Of a stretch of 42,895 nucleotides of DNA, positions 34,473-41,491 are shown piece by piece. Origin of the DNA: Lachnospiraceae bacterium (GTDB lineage: Bacteria > Bacillota > Clostridia > Lachnospirales > Lachnospiraceae). How positions within the stretch are numbered: the first letter of the stretch is position 1; every line of letters begins with the position of its first letter. The position numbers and the translations under genes were made by a program. Location of the stretch: assembly GCA_024687205.1 (NCBI GenBank), contig JAILES010000109.1, forward strand, positions 1 through 42,895, read 5' to 3'. Below the pieces are notes generated by a model. That model saw nothing but the letters and a program-made list of their open reading frames with translations, made no database searches and was not told where the DNA came from.

Positions 34473-35532
34473 GTTTGAAAGACTGAAGAAGTATTATAGC
34501 GGCAGGAAGGTATTTGTCACCGGGCATACGGGTTTCAAGGGAGCCTGGCTCTGCGTGCTGCTTAAGGAACTGGGTGCAAAGGTATACGGATATGCACTGA
34601 AGCCTGAGGGCGAAGCGCTTTTTGATATACCGGGTGTGGCAGAGGGCGTGGTCAGCACCTTTGCGGACATCAGGGATTTTGAGGCGCTGAAAAAAGCCTT
34701 TGAGGAGGCTTCCGCTTCGGCAGTGTTGCATCTGGCAGCCCAGCCTATAGTAAGGACCAGCTATGAGCTGCCGCGTGATACCTACGAGATAAACGTGATG
34801 GGAACCGTGAACCTGCTGGAATGCGTGAGGGAATCCGGCAGAGAGACCAGCGTGCTAAATGTCACCACGGATAAGGTTTATTATAATCCGGAACTGGCGG
34901 ATCATGCATTTAAGGAGAACGAGATGCTGGATGGTTACGATCCCTATTCAAATTCAAAGTCCTGTTCCGAGCTGGTGACCCATTCCTATTTCAATGCCTT
35001 TTTCAAAGATTCAAACAGGGTAAAGCTTTCGACTGCAAGGGCAGGTAACGTGATAGGCGGCGGAGATTTTGCGAAGGACCGTATAGTTCCGGACTGCTTC
35101 AGGGCTTTTGCGGCAGGGGAGCCGGTGCTGCTGAGAAACCCTTTAAGCACCAGACCTTTTCAGCATGTGCTGGAGCCGCTTTTTGCATATCTGTGGATCG
35201 TGATGGCACAGGATACAAATGCTGCTCTTCAGGGCTGGTATAACGTGGGACCTGACGAGACGGATGCGATCACGGCAGGCAGGATAGCGGAGATGTTCGC
35301 GGGAGAATGGGGAGACGGAGCCGGCTTTAAAGATATCTCCGAGTCCGGTGCGCCTCATGAGGCATCTTTTCTTAAACTTGACAATTCAAAGCTGAAGAAG
35401 ACCTTTGACATCAGTCCGGTATGGAATATTGAGGAGGCTGTAAAGAAGACAGCGGCATGGTATAAGACCTTCCATGAGGGCGGCGATGCTGTGGCGCTTA
35501 TGAAGGATCAGATCGACGAGTTTTTCGGCTAA
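34465..35532 (+). CDS. rfbG: CDP-glucose 4,6-dehydratase
   Basis: This 355-residue SDR protein has the branch-specific NAD motif VFVTGHTGFKGAWL (16-29), LHLAAQPIVRTSY, and the catalytic Tyr-x-x-x-Lys in DPYSNSKSCSE (Y near 153). It converts CDP-glucose to CDP-4-keto-6-deoxyglucose, the substrate of the RfbH-type enzyme just upstream. The ATG lies inside the last codons of that gene (eight-base overlap) with GTGAGGGG upstream. A CDP-glucose pyrophosphorylase (rfbF) needed to make its substrate is not in this window. Confidence 0.92.
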   Translation: MDKFERLKKYYSGRKVFVTGHTGFKGAWLCVLLKELGAKVYGYALKPEGEALFDIPGVAEGVVSTFADIRDFEALKKAFEEASASAVLHLAAQPIVRTSYELPRDTYEINVMGTVNLLECVRESGRETSVLNVTTDKVYYNPELADHAFKENEMLDGYDPYSNSKSCSELVTHSYFNAFFKDSNRVKLSTARAGNVIGGGDFAKDRIVPDCFRAFAAGEPVLLRNPLSTRPFQHVLEPLFAYLWIVMAQDTNAALQGWYNVGPDETDAITAGRIAEMFAGEWGDGAGFKDISESGAPHEASFLKLDNSKLKKTFDISPVWNIEEAVKKTAAWYKTFHEGGDAVALMKDQIDEFFG

Positions 35533-35614
35533 ATCGCAAGGTTTGATAAGTAAAAAACAAGACATAAGAAGCAAAGGCGGGCGGTCTTTTGTAGAATTCT
35601 GAATAAGCATTAAC

Positions 35615-35636
35615 GGGGCGTATTATGCGCCCCTTT
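35615..35636 (+). terminator. Probable terminator after the dideoxysugar genes
   Basis: GGGGCG (35615-35620) pairs with CGCCCC (35628-35633); a short TTTGGTTT tail follows. The stem is short but GC-only. It separates the sugar genes from the esterase gene at 35662. Confidence 0.7.
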
Positions 35637-35661
35637 GGTTTAGTTAGGAAAGGATCCTGTC

Positions 35662-37383
35662 ATGGAAGAGAGAAGAGGCCCCGTTGCTCCGAAAGATCCC
35701 ACCGCCAAAAGGCCGGGATACTATGTGATGAAAGATAAGGAGATCTGCGCTAATCCGCAGCCTGACGGAAGGGGCATCCAGTTTATCTATGAAGACAACG
35801 GAAGACTTCCGGCAGCAGCCAGGCTGGCAGGCAATCTTGAAGATGAGAAGATGTCTGCGGAACTGCTTACCGTGGAAGGTTTAAGGAAGCAGGTCCACAG
35901 CATAGGAGTATCCGTAAGAAAACCCGGGGAACCGGTGAAAGTAAAATTTGTATTCCAGATGTACGGCCACAAGGATATCTATAATAGCGGAACCGTACTT
36001 GAGATGGAACTTTTAAGCGACGGCATGGAGATGGTGATGGACCTGTCAAAGTTCGACTGGTCAGACGACGACAACGTGCCGGGGCAGATACGTTTTGAAT
36101 TTGAGGAGAGCGGTTTTACCTCCAAAGCTTCAGTATGTTTTTACTTAAATGACGGTTATACCGCTCCGGAGCAGAAGCCCGAGAAGGACATAGATTTTGA
36201 AGGAGCGGCATATAAAAAGATCATTGCCGATTCTCTTTTTCAGAAGGGAAATATCCACAGACTTAAAAATGCCATAGACAGAGCCCGTGCCGGGAAAAAG
36301 GTGAACGTCGGTTTTATCGGAGGTTCCATTACCCAGGGTGCCGGAGCCATTCCCATCAATACGGAGTGTTATGCTTACAACGCCTTTAAAGGTTTCTGTG
36401 AGCTTTGCGACCGCGGCTATGAAGATAATATCGGTTACTGCAAGGCCGGTGTGGGCGGTACGCCTTCAGAGCTTGGCATGATCAGATATGAAAAAGACCT
36501 GACGGATTATGGCCGGTTTATTCCCGATGTGGTGATAGTCGAGTTCGCGGTAAACGATGAAGGTGATGAGACCAAGGGCGAGTGCTATGACTCACTGGTG
36601 CGCAAGATCTATAACGGTCCGCAGAAGCCGGCGGTGATACTCCTCTTCTCGGTATTCGTTGACGGTTACAATCTTGAAGAGAGACTTAAATGCGTGGGTG
36701 AAGCCTATGAGCTTCCCATGGTCAGCATAAAGAAGGCGGTATACGACAAGTTTTATCTCAGTGAGGAAGAGGGAGGCATCGTTTCCAAGAACCAGTTCTT
36801 CTATGACATGTTCCATCCCACCAACACCGGACATAAGATAATGTCGGATTCGCTGATCAATATGTTCAAAACCGCGGATGAATCCGAAGACATGGAAGAT
36901 CTTGATATCAGCGGCATCACTCCTCCGAAGGGCGGAGAGTTTGAAAAGGTATATCTTGTGGACAGGAAAAATATCGATGGTCATCCCGCTGTGCTTTCCT
37001 ATGATCCGGGAGCTTTTACGGCTGCGGCAACTGAACTTCAGTTTGTGGAGAGAGACTTAAACCTTAAGGGTACCCCCGAATTCCCCGACAGCTGGATGTA
37101 TGAAGGGAAGTCATCGGAGGCGGCATTTAAACTGAGAGTAAAATGCAGTGCATTCTTTATCGTATATATGGATTCCGCTTCGCCGGAAGTCGGTACGGCT
37201 GAAGTATATTGCGACGGGGAAAAGAAGCTTACCATAGATCCTCATCTTATCGGCTGGTCACACTGCAATGCTCTGATAGTACACAGAGGCGGTCCCGCGA
37301 AGGAACGCGATATAGAGGTAAGGGTTCCGGAAAAGGATCTGGATAAGAGATTTACGGTATTGGGGTTTGGAATTGTTGATTGA
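35662..37383 (+). CDS. Cytosolic SGNH/GDSL hydrolase, possible carbohydrate esterase
   Basis: This 573-residue protein has no signal peptide. Residues about 1-165 form a polar N-terminal domain that I do not recognise. The SGNH domain follows: G-G-Ser222-I-T-Q-G (nucleophile), KAGVGGTPSELG (oxyanion Gly), VIVEFAVN299 and D382-MFH385. Residues about 425-573 look like a beta-sandwich tail. The central blocks resemble those of the esterase lipoprotein at 29490-30839, so the two are probably relatives with opposite locations. AGGAAAGGA lies about ten bases before the ATG. GH43 begins 15 bases downstream, suggesting an intracellular deacetylation plus xylosidase pair. Confidence 0.8.
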   Translation: MEERRGPVAPKDPTAKRPGYYVMKDKEICANPQPDGRGIQFIYEDNGRLPAAARLAGNLEDEKMSAELLTVEGLRKQVHSIGVSVRKPGEPVKVKFVFQMYGHKDIYNSGTVLEMELLSDGMEMVMDLSKFDWSDDDNVPGQIRFEFEESGFTSKASVCFYLNDGYTAPEQKPEKDIDFEGAAYKKIIADSLFQKGNIHRLKNAIDRARAGKKVNVGFIGGSITQGAGAIPINTECYAYNAFKGFCELCDRGYEDNIGYCKAGVGGTPSELGMIRYEKDLTDYGRFIPDVVIVEFAVNDEGDETKGECYDSLVRKIYNGPQKPAVILLFSVFVDGYNLEERLKCVGEAYELPMVSIKKAVYDKFYLSEEEGGIVSKNQFFYDMFHPTNTGHKIMSDSLINMFKTADESEDMEDLDISGITPPKGGEFEKVYLVDRKNIDGHPAVLSYDPGAFTAAATELQFVERDLNLKGTPEFPDSWMYEGKSSEAAFKLRVKCSAFFIVYMDSASPEVGTAEVYCDGEKKLTIDPHLIGWSHCNALIVHRGGPAKERDIEVRVPEKDLDKRFTVLGFGIVD

Positions 37384-37398
37384 AAAAGGGGTTATGAA

Positions 37399-38934
37399 AT
37401 GAAGAAACTAGTAAATCCGATAATCAGAATGGATTATCCCGACCCGGATGTGATAAGGGTAAACGATACCTTTTATATGGTGAGTACCACCATGTATTTC
37501 ATGCCGGGCTGTGCGATCCTGCGTTCCTACGATCTGGCTGAATGGGAGCTTGTGGGTTATGTATATGACAAGCTTGATGATAATCCGCAGGAGAGGATGG
37601 AACTGGAAAAGACTGAATATGCGGGCGGTATGTGGGCGCCTTCCTTCAGATATCATGAGGGAAAGTTCTATATCTTTTTCTTAAGCAACAGCGGTAATGC
37701 AAATTATCTCTTTACTTCCGAGAATATCGAAGGCCCCTGGAAGAAGAGTGTGGTGGAAGGCAGATACCACGACGCTTCTCTTTTCTTTGACGATGACGGA
37801 AGGAAATATCTGATACACGGAAATACCGAGATACATCTGACCGAGCTCAACGATGAGATGACAGCCGCAAAAGAAGGCGGACTGGAGCGTATCATCGTAA
37901 AAGACGAGAGGGATATAGGACTCGGTTACGAAGGCTCGCATTTTTACAAGATAGGAAAATACTATTATCTCTTTGTTATAGACTGGCCGAAGGGCGGAAT
38001 AAGGACCGAGAGCTGTTTCAGGTCGGAGAGCCTGGAAGGCGAGTTTACCGGAGGAGTGGTCTTTGAAGACTGCAGGGATTATTTCAGACAGGGCGTGGCC
38101 CAGGGCGGTATAGTGGATACCCTGAACGGAAAGTGGTATGCGGTGCTGTTCCAGGATATGGGTGCTGTAGGACGAGTACCCGTGCTGGTACCTGTAAGCT
38201 GGAAAGATGACATGCCTGTCTTCGGAGAGTACGGAAAGACTCCCGCAAGGATGGACCTTACCAGTGCCAGACCTAATTATACCTATGAACCGCTGTATAC
38301 TTCGGATAAGTTCGTGCTGAAAGAGGATCTGCCGAAGAATAAGCAGCTGAAACTTCAGTGGCAGTGGAACCATCAGCCCGACGATGAGCTGTGGCAGCTG
38401 CTCCCCGAGGGCGGACTGGAGATCACTACCGATAAGATATGTGTCAATCTCACTTTTGCAAAGAACACGCTGACCCAGAGGATGCTGTGGCCCAGATGCA
38501 GTGCGGAAGTAACGGTCAATGCGGAAGGACTGCATGACGGTGATATTGCCGGACTCTGTGCATTGCAGAGCTGCTACGGTATGATAGCGGTAACAAAAGA
38601 GATGGGAAGATATTATCTGGTAAGGATAGTAAGGAACGGTGAAGACTTAAAAGATAATATGGCCAGGGTGGACCTGATGCCCGGAGATATCACGGACAAG
38701 ATAGCCCTTGACGGGCCGGAAGTGTGTCTCTGTCTTAAGGCGACCTTTGACGATATGAAAGACCGTCTGGATTTCTATTATCTTAAAGGAAACAAGTTTG
38801 TGAAGTTCGGTGCTTCACACAAGATGGAGTTCAGATTATCCCACTTTACGGGGAACCGCTTCGGACTCTGCTGTTATTCCACGAGAACACCCGGCGGAAA
38901 AGCCGTGTTCAAAAATTTCGAATACAATCATTAA
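37399..38934 (+). CDS. GH43 glycosidase, likely beta-xylosidase or arabinofuranosidase
   Basis: This 511-residue cytosolic protein has the GH43 five-bladed propeller in residues about 1-300. The catalytic set is Asp15 (YPDPDV, general base), Asp125 (YHDASLF, pKa modulator) and Glu178 (GYEGSHFYK, general acid). Residues about 320-511 form the beta-sandwich often found in beta-xylosidases of this family. It would trim xylo-oligosaccharides or arabinose side chains from imported oligomers. It follows the SGNH gene by 15 bases with a GGGG-type site. Its stop overlaps the convergent AraC gene stop by four bases (38931-38934). Confidence 0.9.
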   Translation: MKKLVNPIIRMDYPDPDVIRVNDTFYMVSTTMYFMPGCAILRSYDLAEWELVGYVYDKLDDNPQERMELEKTEYAGGMWAPSFRYHEGKFYIFFLSNSGNANYLFTSENIEGPWKKSVVEGRYHDASLFFDDDGRKYLIHGNTEIHLTELNDEMTAAKEGGLERIIVKDERDIGLGYEGSHFYKIGKYYYLFVIDWPKGGIRTESCFRSESLEGEFTGGVVFEDCRDYFRQGVAQGGIVDTLNGKWYAVLFQDMGAVGRVPVLVPVSWKDDMPVFGEYGKTPARMDLTSARPNYTYEPLYTSDKFVLKEDLPKNKQLKLQWQWNHQPDDELWQLLPEGGLEITTDKICVNLTFAKNTLTQRMLWPRCSAEVTVNAEGLHDGDIAGLCALQSCYGMIAVTKEMGRYYLVRIVRNGEDLKDNMARVDLMPGDITDKIALDGPEVCLCLKATFDDMKDRLDFYYLKGNKFVKFGASHKMEFRLSHFTGNRFGLCCYSTRTPGGKAVFKNFEYNH

Positions 38935-39905
38935 GCGCGGATCTGTACTCCTTTTTTAAGGAGTCCGGAATTCCGCCTTCTGTAATCGCTGGGAGAGCAG
39001 CCTTTATGCTGCTTGAACAGACGGTTGAAGGTTGATATGCTGGAAAAGCCCGAAGATATGGCCACATCGGTTATGGAAAGATCGGGCTGCATCAAAAGCG
39101 TCTCCGCTTCCTTTATCCTTCGGAAGCAAAGATAATCACTGAAATTATAATTTGTATACTGCTTAAAGAGCCTTGAAAAATGGAATTTGGAGAATCCCGT
39201 TTTGAAGGCGATGTTTTCGAGACTCAGTTCTTCGGTGAAATGTTCATCGATGTATTTGAGAGTTTCGTTGAAAAGCTCCACGTACTCCTTGCGCTTGGAA
39301 GGAGCTGCTCCGTAGAAGACATTTTCCTGATGGTCATAATTCTCGCCGAGGCAGACGAAAAGCTTCAGCAGCAGGGACTGGATTATCAGGTCCGAGAATT
39401 CTCCCTGACCGAAGTATTCGTTCCTTATCTGAAGAAGGATGGTGTAGATATCGCCGTAAACCTCCGGATTTTTCTCTTCGGACAGAAGCAGCGGCTGCGA
39501 AAGTATGGCCATGATCCTGGAAAAGCTGGTGAGCTTTGTGAAGGAACTGATATTCATAATGAAGATAAAGCGGCGTCCCGTGGGAGGAGCCTGGAGCTCA
39601 TGAAGTACTCCGGGAGGAATGATGAGTATCTCTGCCGGCTGTATCACATAGGAAACATCATTGCATACCGCGGTATATATGTTTTCTACGGGAATGATCA
39701 TCTCGATGGCGGAATGCCAGTGGGGAGCATAGTTGGCCGGCTGCTCGTTCATCCAGATGCGGTGGAGGCTGGAATGACGGTAATCAACAACCTCATGCCC
39801 GTCTTTGACGACGCGCACGCTTCCGAAATCACTGTTGGCAGAATAATAGTCGTTTATTTCTTCAGTCCTTGTGGACTGTATTATTTCAGAGGTTTCTTTT
39901 TTCAT
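38931..39905 (-). CDS. AraC-family transcriptional regulator
   Basis: The ATG ending at 39905 gives 324 residues; the longer open frame would run through the promoter. Residues about 25-150 are a cupin-like sugar-sensing domain (HWHSAIEMIIP; then IIPPGVLHELQAP). Residues about 220-318 hold the two AraC helix-turn-helix units (SLENIAFKTGFSKFHFSRLFKQYT; then SITDVAISSGFSSISTFNRLFKQHKGCSPSDYR). It is likely an activator of the adjacent xylan genes. Its own promoter is a full consensus with the ATG at +2, so its mRNA is probably leaderless. Two 21-bp-spaced repeats overlap and follow its -35. Confidence 0.92.
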   Translation of the reverse strand: MKKETSEIIQSTRTEEINDYYSANSDFGSVRVVKDGHEVVDYRHSSLHRIWMNEQPANYAPHWHSAIEMIIPVENIYTAVCNDVSYVIQPAEILIIPPGVLHELQAPPTGRRFIFIMNISSFTKLTSFSRIMAILSQPLLLSEEKNPEVYGDIYTILLQIRNEYFGQGEFSDLIIQSLLLKLFVCLGENYDHQENVFYGAAPSKRKEYVELFNETLKYIDEHFTEELSLENIAFKTGFSKFHFSRLFKQYTNYNFSDYLCFRRIKEAETLLMQPDLSITDVAISSGFSSISTFNRLFKQHKGCSPSDYRRRNSGLLKKGVQIRA

Positions 39906-39912
39906 GTGTGGT

Positions 39913-39941
39913 ATTATACTATTATATAAGTAGTTTGTCAA
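39913..39941 (-). promoter_or_regulatory. Consensus promoter giving a probable leaderless araC-type mRNA
   Basis: Read on the minus strand: TTGACA (39941-39936), 17 bp, TATAAT (39918-39913). Both hexamers are perfect. Seven bases separate TATAAT from the ATG (39905), so transcription should start at about 39906 and translation at +2. No Shine-Dalgarno is possible in so short a leader. Confidence 0.9.
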
Positions 39942-39975
39942 AAGTGCACAAAAAGTGGTCAAAACACCACAAAAA
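39937..39975. repeat. Two direct repeats spaced 21 bp, candidate AraC operators
   Basis: GTCAAAAGTGCACAAAAA at 39937-39954 and GTCAAAACACCACAAAAA at 39958-39975 agree at 15 of 18 positions and are offset by exactly 21 bp, two helical turns. The first overlaps the -35 of the regulator's promoter. This is the usual geometry for AraC-family binding, and suggests that the regulator controls itself and perhaps the xylanase. Confidence 0.55.
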
Positions 39976-40063
39976 AGCTGTGCAAAACAAAAAGCAAAAT
40001 CTGGGTAATCACAAGCATGATTTAAAGAGCAAATAAAAAGCCCGAAAACTATAATCTTTTTAG

Positions 40064-40092
40064 TTGACTGGGCGCAGTATGCGTTTTTTAGT
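40064..40092 (+). promoter_or_regulatory. Possible promoter of the GH10 xylanase gene
   Basis: TTGACT (40064-40069) and TTTAGT (40087-40092) are separated by 17 bp. The -10 is weak (four of six), which fits a promoter that needs an activator. Transcription would start near 40099, about 16 bases before the ATG. Confidence 0.45.
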
Positions 40093-40114
40093 GGTAAAAA
40101 ACCGGAGAAGCCGT

Positions 40115-41476
40115 ATGAAAAAAATAATAGCGCTGACCGCGGCAGTGTTGCTGCTTGCAGGCTGCGCCGGAACAGAAGGGAATGCTCCGGTTGCTGCGGA
40201 TCCCGCAGCTGAGACAACAGAGGAAATAAAGGAAGAGATTTTCCCGGAAAATGAAACGGTGACGGAAACCGTGACGGAAGAACCCGAAGAAGAGGTACCG
40301 GTCTTAAGGGATGCGGTAAGAGCGAATTCAGGAGATTTCGTCGGATGTGCGGTCACCGGAGCAGAGATAGACGATCCTAAGGTATGGGATATAATAACGA
40401 CGCACTTTGAAAGAGTAACACTGGGCAACGAACTGAAGCCCGACTGCATGTTCGGCTACAGTGTGGCACAGTGTCCGGGTACGGAAACAGATACATTGAA
40501 CGGCGAGGATATCACGGTGCCGAAGCTGGATCATTCCAGGGCGGACCGGATGCTGGACCGCTTCCTTAAGTGGAATGAAGAGAATCCGGACCGGAAGATA
40601 ATGATCAGGGGACATGTGCTGGTATGGCATTCCCAGACACCGGAATGGTTCTTCCATGAGGAATATGACAAAAACAAACCTTATGTGAGTGCTGCCGAGA
40701 TGGACAAACGTCTCGAATGGTATATAAAGAGCATGCTCAGCTACTACACGGGCGAGGGCAGCAGATACAAAGGTCTTTTTTACGGCTGGGATGTGGTGAA
40801 TGAGGCGGTAAGCGACGGCAGCGGGACCTACAGGACCGAAGCGGAAAACCCCTCGGAGCCTCTGAGTGATGACAGACACGGGAGCAATTCCAGCTGGTGG
40901 GCAGTGTACCGCAGCGAACAGTATATTATCAATGCATTTAAGTATGCAAACAAGTATGCGCCTGCGGAACTGGAGTTATACTACAACGATTACAACGAGT
41001 GTGTGAGAAATAAGAAGTACGGGATAATAGAACTTCTTAAAGCGATAAAGGCGCAGGAAGGCGCGTCCGGAGAGGGCACAAGGATAAGCGCCATGGGCAT
41101 GCAGGGTCATTACGGAATGACCGATCCGTCAACGATCGACATACAGAGTGCGATAAAACAGTATGCCGAAGTGGTGGGAAAGGTACAGCTCACCGAGGTG
41201 GATATAAGAGCCAGCGAGGACTATGACGGGAGTGAGGCTGCAAAGCCTGCCGAATACGAAAAGCTGGAAAAAAGATATAATGTGATATGGAACTGCGTGA
41301 AGAGCGCAGACGCCGAAGTGGAAGGGATAACCTTCTGGGGCACGGTGGATCATTACTCCTGGCTGCAGTCCAGGTCGGATGTAGGCGGAGGGAGCAAGAC
41401 GGGATTACCTCAATGCCCGCTTCTGTTTGACGAGAATTATGAGCCTAAGCCCTGCTTTTATACATTTACAAAGTAA
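40115..41476 (+). CDS. GH10 endo-1,4-beta-xylanase lipoprotein
   Basis: The start at 40115 has GGAG seven bases upstream and gives 453 residues. The signal peptide ends in a lipobox (LLAGC, Cys17), followed by an acidic Thr/Glu linker to about residue 62. The GH10 barrel then shows RGHVLVWHSQTPEWFF (165-180), acid/base Glu230 in WDVVNEAV, and nucleophile Glu361 in QLTEVDIRA, with WGTVDHYSW late in the barrel. It is anchored outside the cell and would cut xylan into oligosaccharides for import. A gene for a membrane-anchored beta-sandwich protein begins 15 bases after its stop. Confidence 0.94.
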   Translation: MKKIIALTAAVLLLAGCAGTEGNAPVAADPAAETTEEIKEEIFPENETVTETVTEEPEEEVPVLRDAVRANSGDFVGCAVTGAEIDDPKVWDIITTHFERVTLGNELKPDCMFGYSVAQCPGTETDTLNGEDITVPKLDHSRADRMLDRFLKWNEENPDRKIMIRGHVLVWHSQTPEWFFHEEYDKNKPYVSAAEMDKRLEWYIKSMLSYYTGEGSRYKGLFYGWDVVNEAVSDGSGTYRTEAENPSEPLSDDRHGSNSSWWAVYRSEQYIINAFKYANKYAPAELELYYNDYNECVRNKKYGIIELLKAIKAQEGASGEGTRISAMGMQGHYGMTDPSTIDIQSAIKQYAEVVGKVQLTEVDIRASEDYDGSEAAKPAEYEKLEKRYNVIWNCVKSADAEVEGITFWGTVDHYSWLQSRSDVGGGSKTGLPQCPLLFDENYEPKPCFYTFTK

Positions 41477-41491
41477 CAGCCGGAGGAAGAG

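Noticed and set aside
39180..39929. Plus-strand frame of 249 codons opposite the AraC gene
   Set aside because: The AraC frame has two clear HTH motifs and a consensus promoter; the opposite frame has no ribosome binding site and no recognisable motif.
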